From Nocardioides sp. CER19 (lineage in GTDB: Bacteria; Actinomycetota; Actinomycetes; Propionibacteriales; Nocardioidaceae): a DNA stretch of 64,000 nt. This document shows positions 47,629 to 57,033 of this stretch, one piece after another. The notes under the pieces are model-generated. The model saw only the letters and a program-made list of their open reading frames with translations, was not told the DNA's origin and did no database searches. Positions within the stretch are counted from its first letter, which is position 1. Every line of letters begins with the position of its first letter. A program made the position numbers and the translations under genes. The DNA lies in NCBI RefSeq assembly GCF_029846275.1, contig NZ_JARVWS010000001.1:1550001-1614000 (forward strand). The letters are read 5' to 3'.

Positions 47629-48867
47629 ATGACGAGTCCCGACCTGGCCCCGAACGTCGCGTCCGAGGGTGGGCCGGCCGCCGGTCTCGACGTCGTGGTG
47701 GTGGGCGGTTGCGGTCACGTCGGGCTGCCGCTGGCGATCGGGTTCGCGTCCCGCGGGCTCCAGGTCGGGATCTACGACCTCAACGAGGCAGCCGTCGACC
47801 TGGTCAACGCCGGGGGCCTCCCGTTCCAGGAGAACGGCGCGCAGGAGGTGCTCGAGCGGGTGCTCGCCGACGGTCGCCTCCACGCGACCACCGACCCCGG
47901 CGTCATCTCGCGGGCGGACGCCGTCGTCGTCGTCATCGGCACGCCGGTCGACGAGCACCTCAACCCCGACCCGCGCGCGGTCACGCGCGCCGTCGCGGCG
48001 CTCGCTCCGCAGTTCCGGGACGGTCAGCTCCTCGTGCTGCGCAGCACGGTCTACCCGGGCGTCACCGACGCGGTCGAGCGGCTGCTGGACGACCTCGACC
48101 TCAGCGTCGACGTCACGTTCTGCCCCGAGCGGATCGCCGAGGGCAAGGCGATGGAGGAGCTCTTCTCGCTGCCGCAGATCGTCTCTGGCCGCACCCAGGG
48201 CGTCCGTGACCGGGCCGCGAAGCTCTTCGGCAACCTCACCGACAGCATCGTCGAGCTCGAGCCGGAGGAGGCCGAGCTGGCGAAGCTGTTCACCAACACC
48301 TGGCGCTACATCAAGTTCGCCGCGGCCAACCAGTTCTACATGATGGCCAACGACCACGGTCTCGACTACGACCGCATCCGGCGGGCGCTCGCGCAGGACT
48401 ACCCGCGGGCCCAGGACATCCCGGGCGCCGGCTTCGCCGCCGGTCCGTGCCTGTTCAAGGACACGATGCAGCTGGCCGCGTTCACCGACAACTCGTTCGT
48501 CCTCGGCCACTCGGCGATGCTGGTCAACGAGGGCCTGCCGCTCTACCTCGTCACCCACCTCGAGAAGAAGCACGACCTCTCCGAGATGACCGTCGGCATC
48601 CTCGGCATGGCTTTCAAGGGCGAGAGCGACGACATCCGCTCCAGCCTCTCCTACAAGCTCAGGCGCATCCTCGAGTTCCGCACCAAGCGGGTCCTCACCA
48701 CGGACCCCTACGTCACGGTCGACGACTCGCTCCTGCCGCTGGAGCGGGTGATCGAGGAGAGCGACCTGCTGATCCTCGCCGCTCCGCACAAGGCGTACGC
48801 CGACCTCGACCCCTCGCTCCCGATCATCGACATCTGGAACCTGCTGGGTCGGGGCACGACCGTATGA
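47629..48867 (+). CDS. UDP-sugar (nucleotide-sugar) 6-dehydrogenase
   Basis: The 412-residue protein has a Rossmann N terminus (VVVVGGCGHVGLPLA, about 20-34). FCPERIAEGKAMEEL follows with the conserved Glu/Arg, then the catalytic Cys in GPCLFKDTMQL, and a C-terminal UDP-binding domain with GMAFKGESDDIRSS. It oxidises a nucleotide sugar to its uronic acid with two NAD+. It resembles WecC-type UDP-N-acetylmannosamine dehydrogenases more than UDP-glucose enzymes, but specificity is uncertain. GAAGGAAG precedes the ATG. Its stop overlaps the glycosyltransferase as ATGA. Confidence 0.87.
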   Translation: MTSPDLAPNVASEGGPAAGLDVVVVGGCGHVGLPLAIGFASRGLQVGIYDLNEAAVDLVNAGGLPFQENGAQEVLERVLADGRLHATTDPGVISRADAVVVVIGTPVDEHLNPDPRAVTRAVAALAPQFRDGQLLVLRSTVYPGVTDAVERLLDDLDLSVDVTFCPERIAEGKAMEELFSLPQIVSGRTQGVRDRAAKLFGNLTDSIVELEPEEAELAKLFTNTWRYIKFAAANQFYMMANDHGLDYDRIRRALAQDYPRAQDIPGAGFAAGPCLFKDTMQLAAFTDNSFVLGHSAMLVNEGLPLYLVTHLEKKHDLSEMTVGILGMAFKGESDDIRSSLSYKLRRILEFRTKRVLTTDPYVTVDDSLLPLERVIEESDLLILAAPHKAYADLDPSLPIIDIWNLLGRGTTV

Positions 48868-49622
48868 GCCTCGAGGTCACGGTCGTCATCCCCGCCTACA
48901 ACGAGGGTGAGGCGATCAGCCCGGTCCTCGAGCGGATCATCACCTCGGTCGAGTCCGAGGTCACGATCCTCGTCGTCGTCGACTTCCCGGAGGACACGAC
49001 GATCCCCGTCGTGCAGAAGTTCAACGCCGAGCACTCCCACGTGCAGGCCGTCGTCTCGACCTACGGCCGCGGGCCGGCGAACGCGATCCGCTACGGGGTC
49101 GACCAGGCGACGACGCCGATCGTCGTCGTGACGATGGCCGACGGGAGCGACGACCCCCGCCAGATCGACGCCCTGGCGCGCCTGGTCGACCGCGGTGTCG
49201 TCGTGGCGGCCGCCTCGCGCTACAGCGCCGGCGGCCAGCAGGTCGGCGGCCCGCTCTTCAAGGGGATGCTCTCCCGCAGCGCCGGCCGGTCCCTCGGGGT
49301 CCTGGGCCGGGTCGGCACCCGCGACGCGACCAACAGCTTCAAGGCCTACTCCACGGAGTTCGTGCGCGAGGTGGGCATCCACAGCCGCAGCGGCTTCGAG
49401 ATCGGCCTCGAGCTCACCGCGAAGGCACGCCGCCTGCGCCGACCGGTCGCCGAGATCCCGACCATCTGGCTCGACCGCGAGATCGGGGAGTCGAACTTCC
49501 AGCTGAAGCGCTGGGTGCCGAAGTACCTGCGCTGGTACCGCTTCGCGTTCGGACCGACGCTCACCGTCGAGCAGCTCAAGGTCCAGGCGGAGCGCATCGC
49601 CGAGATCAACCAGAAGTCCTGA
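48864..49622 (+). CDS. Family 2 glycosyltransferase, polyprenyl-phosphate type
   Basis: The 252-residue GT2 enzyme starts with VTVVIPAYNEGEAI. MADGSDDP sits in the position of the DxD metal site and REIGESNFQLKRW in the C-terminal region. It resembles dolichol- or polyprenyl-phosphate sugar transferases but lacks membrane helices. It probably moves a sugar from a nucleotide onto a polyprenyl phosphate for the membrane enzymes encoded downstream. The ATG overlaps the dehydrogenase stop. Confidence 0.85.
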   Translation: MSLEVTVVIPAYNEGEAISPVLERIITSVESEVTILVVVDFPEDTTIPVVQKFNAEHSHVQAVVSTYGRGPANAIRYGVDQATTPIVVVTMADGSDDPRQIDALARLVDRGVVVAAASRYSAGGQQVGGPLFKGMLSRSAGRSLGVLGRVGTRDATNSFKAYSTEFVREVGIHSRSGFEIGLELTAKARRLRRPVAEIPTIWLDREIGESNFQLKRWVPKYLRWYRFAFGPTLTVEQLKVQAERIAEINQKS

Positions 49623-49667
49623 CCACCGCCTCACGGCGAACGACAACGAAGCGAGAAAAGTCCCGAC

Positions 49668-50702
49668 ATGAGCACTGCCCAGCAGAAGGTCCTCGTCTCC
49701 GGTTCGGCCGGCTTCATCGGCGGCTATGTCGTCGAGGAGCTGCTCCGCCGGGGCTACAAGGTCGTCGGCATCGACAACTACTCGAAGTACGGCAAGGTCG
49801 AGAAGTCCTACGACAACCACCCGGACTACGAGTTCTACGAGGAGGACGCCCGCAACGTCGACCTCATGACCAAGCTGCTCATGGACTGCGACCACTTCAT
49901 CGCGGGCGCGGCGCTCATCGGCGGCATCTCCTACTTCCACGCCTACGCCTACGACCTGCTCGCCACCAACGAGCGCATCATGGCGTCGCAGTGCGACGCC
50001 GCCATCGAGGCGCATCGCAACGGCCGGCTCAAGAAGGTCACCTACCTCTCGAGCTCGATGGTCTTCGAGTCGACCGAGCACTGGCCGTCGAAGGAGGGCG
50101 ACGAGCGTCGGGTCCCGCCGCCGCTGTCGTCGTACGGCTTCCAGAAGCTGGCGGTGGAGTACTTCGCCAAGGCGGCCTGGGACCAGTACCAGCTGCCCTA
50201 CACGATCGTGCGTCCGTTCAACTGCGTCGGCATCGGCGAGGGTCGCGCCCTCGGCGACGTCGAGGTGGAGTCGGGCAACGTCAAGCTCGCCATGAGCCAC
50301 GTCGTCCCCGACATCGTGCAGAAGATCGTCAAGGGCCAGGACCCGCTCCACATCCTCGGCGAGGGCAACCAGGTCCGCCACTACACCTACGGCGGCGACC
50401 TGGCCCGCGGCATCGTCGAGTGCATGGAGCAGGAGGCGGCGTTCAACAACGACTTCAACATCTCCACGCCGGAGTCGACGTCCGTCCGCGAGCTCGCCGA
50501 GGTGATCTGGAAGAAGGTCAAGGGCGACGCCCCGCTGACGCTCGTCAGCGACCCGGCCTACGAGTACGACGTGCAGAAGCGCGTCCCGGACGTGACCAAG
50601 GCCAAGGAAGTGCTCGGCTTCGAGTGCACGACCACCCTGGACGAGATGCTGGACGAGGTCATCCCGTGGGTCACGCAGGCCGTGGCCGACGGACGGCTGT
50701 AG
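49668..50702 (+). CDS. NAD-dependent nucleotide-sugar epimerase/dehydratase
   Basis: The 344-residue extended SDR has VSGSAGFIGGYV (about 10-21) for NAD binding, SSSMVFES, the catalytic Tyr-x3-Lys in SSYGFQKLAVEY and TIVRPFNCVGIG. It probably epimerises or dehydrates the sugar nucleotide used by this cluster. GAAGCGAGAAAAG precedes the ATG at some distance. The stop TAG shares a base with the GTG of the next gene. Confidence 0.87.
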   Translation: MSTAQQKVLVSGSAGFIGGYVVEELLRRGYKVVGIDNYSKYGKVEKSYDNHPDYEFYEEDARNVDLMTKLLMDCDHFIAGAALIGGISYFHAYAYDLLATNERIMASQCDAAIEAHRNGRLKKVTYLSSSMVFESTEHWPSKEGDERRVPPPLSSYGFQKLAVEYFAKAAWDQYQLPYTIVRPFNCVGIGEGRALGDVEVESGNVKLAMSHVVPDIVQKIVKGQDPLHILGEGNQVRHYTYGGDLARGIVECMEQEAAFNNDFNISTPESTSVRELAEVIWKKVKGDAPLTLVSDPAYEYDVQKRVPDVTKAKEVLGFECTTTLDEMLDEVIPWVTQAVADGRL

Positions 50703-52366
50703 TGGCCGACCTCCACGCGCTCCGGCGCCGAGCCCTCGGCTCGGCGCCGGTCGCCGTCCTGGCCCTCGGACTCCTCGTCCTGGCCGGTGCGCTCGTCGCG
50801 CACGCCAGGAAGCTGTGGTTCTACGGCGACGACTGGGCGTTCCTGCTCCACCGCAGCCTGCGGGACGACACCCTCCACACGCTGTTCGTCCCGCACAACG
50901 AGCACTGGTCGACGATTCCCGTCCTCGTGTTCCGCACGCTCTTCGCCCTCTACGGCGCCGGCTCCTACCTTCCCTACGCGGTGATGCCGATCGCCGCGCA
51001 CCTCGTCGCGGCGGCCCTCCTCTTCCTCGTGCTGCGCCGCGCCGGCCTCTCCCCGTGGGTGTCCGTGCTGACCGCGCTGACCTTCGCGTTCCTCGCGGGC
51101 GGCGCCGGTGCCGAGAACACCCTGTGGGACTTCCAGGTCGGCTTCCTGGGCTCGGCCGCGTTCGGCGTGGCCGCGCTGCTCGCCCTCCAGGGCTGGACAC
51201 GGCCGTGGCGGATCGTCGCGGGCGTCGCCCTCGTCCTGGCGCTCATGTGCTCCGGCATGGGGATCATGGTGACGGGCTGGGCGGTCCTCTTCGTCCTGCT
51301 GCGACGCGGTCTGGTGCCGGCCGTCGTGACGGGTGTGGCACCAGCGGTCGTCTACGCCGTCTGGTACCTCGCCATCGGTCACGGCTACTCCTCGGCACCG
51401 GCGGCCGACCTGACGGTCGCGCCCCAGGCCGCGCTCAACGGCCTGGCCGACGTCTGGACGTCGGCGACCGGCATGGCAGGCGCGGGCCCGGCGGTGATGA
51501 TCGTGCTCGCGGCGGTGGTGCTCCTGCGACGGCACACGCCCGACCAGTTCGCCCTCGGCGCCTCCGGGCTCGTCATGGCGGTGGGCTGCTTCTTCGCGAT
51601 CGGGTACGCGCGCTCCGGTTTCGGCGCCGACGCGCTGACCGCCCACCATCGCTACCTCTACTTCGCGCTGCTGATGACGACACCGGCGCTCGGCCTGGCG
51701 TACCAGGTCGCCGCCGACCAGCTGCGCCTGCGGCCGCCGGCGGCGCTGCTGGCCTGGGCGGTGGCCGCCGTCGTGGTGTGCTGGGTAGGGCTGGCGCAGG
51801 CCGCGCTGTTCGCGGAGCAGCGGGCCGGGGCCGTCCAGACGGTGAAGAACCGGTTGGTCGCCGCCCGCGAGGTGGCGACGTCCGGGGAGCGACTCCTGAC
51901 GGACTCGCCGGACCGGTTCACCGACCCGGACATCACCGTCGACCACCTGCTCGGCGTCCTGCGTGGCCTGCCTCGAGGGGCTTCGGCGACGACGCAGGCC
52001 CGGCTCGATGCGAGGGCGAGCCTGCAGGTCGGGGTCGCCCGCGACAGCTTCGGACTGCCGTCCGCGACCGCGGTGTCCTGGTCGGGCTTCTCCGGGATCG
52101 GTCCCGGGGACCACCCGCTCACGTCCTGCGCCACGGCCACGGCCGGCGAAGGTGCTCGCATCGGGTTCACGTCCGACGACGCCGGGCGACAGCTGCGGGT
52201 CACCGCGACCGGTCCGCTCGAGACCGGGATCGCGGCGAAGGGCGGCCTGAGTGCGCTCGGTGGCTGGCGCTACGGGAGCGAGCCGCTCTACGTCGGGGTC
52301 ACCGCGCCGGGGGTGCGGGCCCGCGTCTACGTCCCGCCCGGACCAGTGACGGTGTGCCCCGGGTAA
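50702..52366 (+). CDS. Multi-helix membrane protein, GT-C-like, surface-glycan cluster
   Basis: The 554-residue protein has about ten predicted helices in the first 390 residues and a soluble C-terminal domain outside. After the first helix lies FYGDDWAFLLHRSL, a di-acidic loop as found in GT-C polyprenyl-linked glycosyltransferases. ENTLWDFQVGFLG is also typical of such actinobacterial proteins. It may transfer a sugar outside the membrane. The GTG overlaps the epimerase stop by one base (TAGTG). Confidence 0.65.
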   Translation: MADLHALRRRALGSAPVAVLALGLLVLAGALVAHARKLWFYGDDWAFLLHRSLRDDTLHTLFVPHNEHWSTIPVLVFRTLFALYGAGSYLPYAVMPIAAHLVAAALLFLVLRRAGLSPWVSVLTALTFAFLAGGAGAENTLWDFQVGFLGSAAFGVAALLALQGWTRPWRIVAGVALVLALMCSGMGIMVTGWAVLFVLLRRGLVPAVVTGVAPAVVYAVWYLAIGHGYSSAPAADLTVAPQAALNGLADVWTSATGMAGAGPAVMIVLAAVVLLRRHTPDQFALGASGLVMAVGCFFAIGYARSGFGADALTAHHRYLYFALLMTTPALGLAYQVAADQLRLRPPAALLAWAVAAVVVCWVGLAQAALFAEQRAGAVQTVKNRLVAAREVATSGERLLTDSPDRFTDPDITVDHLLGVLRGLPRGASATTQARLDARASLQVGVARDSFGLPSATAVSWSGFSGIGPGDHPLTSCATATAGEGARIGFTSDDAGRQLRVTATGPLETGIAAKGGLSALGGWRYGSEPLYVGVTAPGVRARVYVPPGPVTVCPG

Positions 52367-53613
52367 CCGCGCTGCGCCGATGGGTCCTCGTCGGCGTGGT
52401 CCTCGTCGGCTCGACGGCCCTCTTCATGGCCCGTCGGCCCGACGAGCTCGCGTCGCCGTACCTGTGGGACGAGGAGGGCCAGGTCGTCGCACACTGGCTC
52501 TGGCACGGCTGGCACACGGCGTTCGAGCCGATCGACGGCGACCTGAACGCACTGACGACGGGCGGCATCGTGCTGGCGGGCTCGGTCGGGTGGTCCGTGC
52601 TCCCGGCGATCGACTACGTCCTGGCCGTCGCGACGTTCGCCCTGACCGCCGGCCTGCTGCTCGTCCCCCGATCGGCGTTCGGGCCGCTGCCCGTGCGCGC
52701 CGCGATGGTGATCTACCTCGCTGTCGTCCCGGTGAACCCCGAGGTCTACGGGGTGATGCTCTACTCGTTCTGGTGGACGTCCCTGTGGCCGATCATCGCC
52801 CTGGGCTGGGACGACAGGCCTTCGTGGCGCCGTCCCGTCGTGGTCGGCCTGGCCGCCCTGAACTCCCTGGCGGCCGCCGCGCTCGCCGTCGTCTACCTCC
52901 CGCTCGCGTGGCGCCGTCGCTCCCCGGAGCTGGCCGTGAGCGGCGGCGTCCTGCTCGCGGCCCTGGCGCTGCAGCTGTGGGCATACGCCTCGAGCCAGCG
53001 CGCGGCCGATGCCGCGCTGCGACCGGTCGCGGCGCTCGAGCAGACGATGATCAACGCCGGCCAGCTCGTCGTCGGCCGGTGGTTCCAGGCGCGTACGACG
53101 TCTCCGCTGCTGGACTCGCTGATCGGGGCCGCGCTCCTGCTCCTCATGCTGGGCTCCGCGCTCGCGCTCCGCGACCCCCGTGCGCGCGAGACCGGCGTCC
53201 TCCTGTGGCTGGGCGGTCTGCTGCTCTCGGGACTCGCCGCCGTGCCGGCCCCGTTGATGACGCACCCGGTGCTCGCCGGTCCGCGCTACTACTTCCTGCC
53301 GTTCGCGGTGTTCGGGCTGCTGCTGGTCTACCTCGCGGGACAGCTCGTGACGACCTGGCCGTCGGCGACCGTCATCGCCCGCGCAGGAGGCGTCCTGGCG
53401 TGCGTGATGCTGGCCTCCGCGCTGTCGCGGTTCCCCGACCACGGTGTCGCGGTGCGGCACTCGGACCACGTGGACTGGGCGAGCGAGATCAAGCGCTGTG
53501 CGACGTCGCCGCAGCGGTCAGTGATGTTCCCGCTGCAGCGCGACGGCGTGCTCGCCCATGTCGTACGGATCAGGTTCCCCTCGGCGAGGTGTCGGGAGCT
53601 CCAGGGCCGGTGA
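52354..53613 (+). CDS. Multi-helix membrane protein, possible GT-C glycosyltransferase
   Basis: The 419-residue protein has about nine to ten helices. After helix 1 it carries YLWDEEGQVVAHWLWHGW, where the acidic DEE is placed as in GT-C enzymes. The only reasonable in-frame start is the GTG at 52354, which overlaps the previous gene by 13 bp. It is related in plan to its two neighbours but not clearly homologous by eye. The acceptor and sugar are unknown. Confidence 0.6.
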   Translation: MPRVTALRRWVLVGVVLVGSTALFMARRPDELASPYLWDEEGQVVAHWLWHGWHTAFEPIDGDLNALTTGGIVLAGSVGWSVLPAIDYVLAVATFALTAGLLLVPRSAFGPLPVRAAMVIYLAVVPVNPEVYGVMLYSFWWTSLWPIIALGWDDRPSWRRPVVVGLAALNSLAAAALAVVYLPLAWRRRSPELAVSGGVLLAALALQLWAYASSQRAADAALRPVAALEQTMINAGQLVVGRWFQARTTSPLLDSLIGAALLLLMLGSALALRDPRARETGVLLWLGGLLLSGLAAVPAPLMTHPVLAGPRYYFLPFAVFGLLLVYLAGQLVTTWPSATVIARAGGVLACVMLASALSRFPDHGVAVRHSDHVDWASEIKRCATSPQRSVMFPLQRDGVLAHVVRIRFPSARCRELQGR

Positions 53614-53632
53614 CCCGGCCGGAGCCCGTGGC

Positions 53633-54298
53633 TCAGCCGGCCGGCGAGGCGACGATGAACGCCTGAGCCCCGAGAACCTTCCAGGCCAGCGGGATCTTCA
53701 GGTACATCTTGACGAGCCCGGGACCGGCGGGCAGTCGCCCCTTCGTCGTGTAGGGGAGGAACCGGGGGAGGCAGACCTCGGTGTCGTAGCCGGTCGCCCG
53801 CAGGACCTCGACGAGCGCGCGGTCGTCGACCGGGGTGATGTGGTCGAAGAACATCCAGTAGTCGCGCGCGCAGTAGCGGACGTTCGGCTGGAGGATGAGC
53901 AGCTTGCCGGAGGGCTTGAGCACCCGGCGCACCTCGACGAGCGTGGAGGCGATCACCTCGCGCGGCACGTGCTCGAAGAAGTTGCTGATGAAGACCCGGT
54001 CGACCGACCCCGTCCCGATGTCGGCCATGTCGTCGGACCGCGTCACGTAGGTGTCGACGCCCGCGCCCGCGCGCAGCGCGACGTCGGGGTTGAGGTCGAC
54101 CGCGAGCTTGTGGCCGGCGTCGATGTTGTTGATGAACTCGCAGTGCCCGGCGGCGACGTCGAGCACCGTCGCGTCGCGGGGCACCCAGCGCTGGAAGAAC
54201 TCCGAGCAGAGCACCTGCCAGAGGTCGGTGCGCTGTCGCTCCTGGTCCTCGAAACGGTTTCCGTAGAGCGTCCGCAGGTCCTCGGACTCAGTGGTCAT
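53633..54298 (-). CDS. SAM-dependent class I methyltransferase
   Basis: The 221-residue protein has the SAM motif VLDVAAGHCEFI (about 43-54), VDLNPDV after strand 2, and VFISNFFEHVPREV with LKPSGKLLILQPN further on. It may methylate a sugar or lipid carrier of this glycan cluster. The ATG at 54298 follows GAGG; longer in-frame starts are rejected as low-complexity. It is divergent from the last membrane protein gene. TAGTGT (54345-54340, minus) and TAACGT (54344-54349, plus) could be overlapping divergent -10 boxes. Confidence 0.82.
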   Translation of the reverse strand: MTTESEDLRTLYGNRFEDQERQRTDLWQVLCSEFFQRWVPRDATVLDVAAGHCEFINNIDAGHKLAVDLNPDVALRAGAGVDTYVTRSDDMADIGTGSVDRVFISNFFEHVPREVIASTLVEVRRVLKPSGKLLILQPNVRYCARDYWMFFDHITPVDDRALVEVLRATGYDTEVCLPRFLPYTTKGRLPAGPGLVKMYLKIPLAWKVLGAQAFIVASPAG

Positions 54299-54485
54299 CG
54301 GCGTCCTCTTCGTCGGCTTCTGCCCGTGGTGGCGCCCACACACTAACGTGAGGTCGCTCCGCTCGCCCCGAGCGGCGAGACGCCGGCCGCCCACCCGACC
54401 CACGAGGAACGTCAGTGAGAGAGCATCGATCGCAGGACCGCCTGGCTCGGGATGCCCGAGCGGGGGAGGCAGGAGGGGGGCCGGC

Positions 54486-56246
54486 ATGTACTTCGGGCTC
54501 GCGCTGACCACCTCGTTCCTCGTGGTCGTCCTGGTGACCGCGGCCGGGGCGGCGTCGACGCGCCGCGTGTGGGCGCGCCACCCGTGGCTCGCCCCGGCGT
54601 ACGGCCTGCTCGTCCTCGGCCTGGTGATGCACGCCGCGTGGATCCTGTGCTGGTGGTCCCGGGCCGCCTGCGTCGGGTTCGGGCTCGCCGTGCTCGTGGC
54701 CGCCGTCGTGGTGCTGCTCGCCACCGGGGCGTGGCGGGTCTGGCGACCCTTCGCCCAGCTGACCCTGCTCAGCGCGGCGGTCCTCGCGATCCTGGTCGGG
54801 CACGGCTTCCTGTGGGGCGGCCTCTCGGACCCCTTCGTCGCCGCCCTGTTGCGCTACCGGCAGCTGACACTGGACGGCTTCCTGCAGTACCAGTTCGCCT
54901 ACCACCTGTGGAACGACCTCTCGACGACCCACTTCTACTCGAGCTGGAACGGCAGCGACCGACCCCCGCTCCAGTCCGGGCTGTTGCTGCTCGTCCGCCC
55001 GCTCGCGATGGTCCTCGGTCTCGCACCGGACGCCGGTCTGCAGGACGTCAAGGCACTGCAGTGGGGGCTGGCGGGCAGCATCGTCGCCCAGCTCACCTGG
55101 ATCCCCGGCCTCTACGCCCTGGTCCGCGCCCTGCGGCTGCGGCCGGCGGCGGCGGTCGCGACGATCGGCTTCGTCTGCTTCCTGCCGCTGACGCTGTCCA
55201 ACGTGTTCTTCACCTGGCCGAAGATGATGAGCGCGGGCTTCGTCCTCGCGGCGCTGGCCGTCGTCGTCACGATCCTCCTCGACCGGGACCGCCCCTACGC
55301 GGGGCCACTGGCGGCCGCCGGAGCCCTCTTCGTGCTGGGCTACCTCTGCCACGCCGCCTCGGCCTTCGTCGCGCCCGTCTTCGTGGTCCTGTACGTGCTG
55401 GTCCTCCGTCGCCGCGGCCGGTCGCGCCTGGTCAGGCGGGTCGCGCCGGCCGTGGGCGCCGCCGTGGTGCTCGTCCTGCCGTGGTCGCTCTACTCGAAGT
55501 ACGCCGACCCGAGCCACGCCCGCCTGCTCAAGTGGCACCTCGCCGGCGTGATCGCTCCCGACGACCGGCCGTTCCTGCCGACGCTCGTCGACGCCTACCG
55601 GAACACGCCCGTCCACGACCTGCTCCACGCGCGCCGCGCCAACCTCGCGACGGTCTTCGACGTCGACGTGCTCGGCCGGTTCGACCCGCACCACTCCTGG
55701 CCGACCTGGTGGCGGGACCAGGACTTCTACAAGCCGGCGTTCGCGATGGGCCTCGGCACCGTGCTCCTGCTGGCGTTCGTCGCCTCCTGGCTCTCGAACG
55801 CCGCACGCCGCCGCCCACGGAGCGCCGAGCTCACGCTCGGCTTCGTGCTCGTGGTCGCCTGCCTGGGCGCGATGGTCCTGTGGGCGCTCGTCCTCTTCCT
55901 CCCTGGGGGCGCGATCGTGCACGCCGGCGCCTACACCTGGCTGATCGTGATGGCGGGGGTGCCGTTCGCCTGGTTCGTCACCCGGTCACCGGTCGCCGCA
56001 GGTGTCGTGGTCGCCGTGCAGGCCGCCTACACGATCGTCGTCTACCTCGCGCCGTTCGCCCCCTCGCCCTACCGCGACCTCGATCCGGCGTTCGTCGGCC
56101 TTCTCGTCCTCGGCCTGGTCGGCCTCGCCGCAGTCGTCGCGGCGGCCCTGCTCGCGGACGTCCGAGAGCGGGCGGAGCCGCGCGCCGAGGGCGGTGGCCC
56201 CGCTCCGGCCCCCGCCGAGGCGTTCGGCGACGCGTCCCGCCGGTAG
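54486..56246 (+). CDS. Large multi-helix membrane protein, possible GT-C glycosyltransferase
   Basis: The 586-residue protein has about 13 helices and extracellular loops such as FYSSWNGSDRPPLQSGLLLL, reminiscent of GT-C glycosyltransferases or polymerases. The ATG at 54486 follows GGAGGCAGGAGGGG and starts directly before helix 1. The 187 bp upstream holds a CCGCTCG-CCC-CGAGCGG hairpin (54359-54375). The stop TAG is part of the -10 element of the next gene. Confidence 0.6.
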   Translation: MYFGLALTTSFLVVVLVTAAGAASTRRVWARHPWLAPAYGLLVLGLVMHAAWILCWWSRAACVGFGLAVLVAAVVVLLATGAWRVWRPFAQLTLLSAAVLAILVGHGFLWGGLSDPFVAALLRYRQLTLDGFLQYQFAYHLWNDLSTTHFYSSWNGSDRPPLQSGLLLLVRPLAMVLGLAPDAGLQDVKALQWGLAGSIVAQLTWIPGLYALVRALRLRPAAAVATIGFVCFLPLTLSNVFFTWPKMMSAGFVLAALAVVVTILLDRDRPYAGPLAAAGALFVLGYLCHAASAFVAPVFVVLYVLVLRRRGRSRLVRRVAPAVGAAVVLVLPWSLYSKYADPSHARLLKWHLAGVIAPDDRPFLPTLVDAYRNTPVHDLLHARRANLATVFDVDVLGRFDPHHSWPTWWRDQDFYKPAFAMGLGTVLLLAFVASWLSNAARRRPRSAELTLGFVLVVACLGAMVLWALVLFLPGGAIVHAGAYTWLIVMAGVPFAWFVTRSPVAAGVVVAVQAAYTIVVYLAPFAPSPYRDLDPAFVGLLVLGLVGLAAVVAAALLADVRERAEPRAEGGGPAPAPAEAFGDASRR

Positions 56247-56257
56247 GCTCGTCGGTC

Positions 56258-56977
56258 GTGCGTCAGCAGCCCGAGCAGCAAGCCCCACCGGTCCAGCGGT
56301 TGCGGATCCGGTACGCCAAGCGCGGCCGGCTCCGCTTCACCAGCCACCGCGACTTCTCCCGCGCGTTCGAGCGCGCCCTGGTCCGGGTGCGGCTGCCGAT
56401 GGCCTACTCGAGCGGCTTCAACCCGCACCCGCGCATCTCCTACGCCGGCGCGGCGCCCACCGGCGCGGCGAGCGAGGCGGAGTACGTCGAGATCGGTCTC
56501 GCCGAGGTCGTCGATCCGGCCGCGGTGCACGCGTCCCTGGCCGAGGCGCTGCCCGACGGCCTGGACGTCCTGGAGGTCGTCGAGTCTGCGGGTGGCTCCT
56601 TGGCCGACCGGCTCGAGGCCAGCACCTGGCTGATCGACCTGGTGGCGTCGTACGACGACGCGGCCAGCGCGGTCGCCGCCTTCCTCGCCGCCGACGAGGT
56701 GCTGGTGGAGCGGATGACGAAGAAGGGGCTGCGCGAGTTCGACTGCCGCAGCGCCGTGGTGTCGCTCGAGGCGGAGCCGGTCGGGCCGGGCAGCCGCCTC
56801 CGGCTCCTGCTGAGGCACAGCACCCCGGCCGTGCGTCCGGACGACGTCATCTCGGGGCTGACCGCCGTCGGCGGTCTCAGGGTCGGGGCCGAGCACGGCG
56901 GTCTGCCGCTGCTCACCCGCCTCACCCAGGGCCCCTTCGACGAGGCCACCGCGACGATCGGCGACCCGCTGCGGTGA
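56258..56977 (+). CDS. DUF2344 (TIGR03936) partner of the radical SAM protein
   Basis: The 239-residue protein matches the DUF2344/TIGR03936 family: RLRIRYAKRGRLRFTSHRDF near the N terminus and SSGFNPHPRISYAG in the middle. In most actinobacteria it follows the B12-radical SAM gene directly and precedes rne. Here only the second half of that order is kept. TAGGCT (56244-56249) overlaps the previous stop codon and lies 8 nt before the GTG at 56258, so the gene has its own, probably leaderless, promoter. Its biochemical role is unknown. Confidence 0.87.
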   Translation: MRQQPEQQAPPVQRLRIRYAKRGRLRFTSHRDFSRAFERALVRVRLPMAYSSGFNPHPRISYAGAAPTGAASEAEYVEIGLAEVVDPAAVHASLAEALPDGLDVLEVVESAGGSLADRLEASTWLIDLVASYDDAASAVAAFLAADEVLVERMTKKGLREFDCRSAVVSLEAEPVGPGSRLRLLLRHSTPAVRPDDVISGLTAVGGLRVGAEHGGLPLLTRLTQGPFDEATATIGDPLR

Positions 56978-57020
56978 CGCGCGGCGTGTCGTCGTCTCTG
57001 GCTTCGTGGGCGTGATGTGC

Positions 57021-57026
57021 GATACT
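57021..57026 (+). promoter_or_regulatory. Predicted -10 of the RNase E/G gene
   Basis: GATACT, preceded by TGTGC, looks like a -10 element. It would give a leader of about 325 nt before the start codon. Confidence 0.45.
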
Positions 57027-57033
57027 CGGCCTC

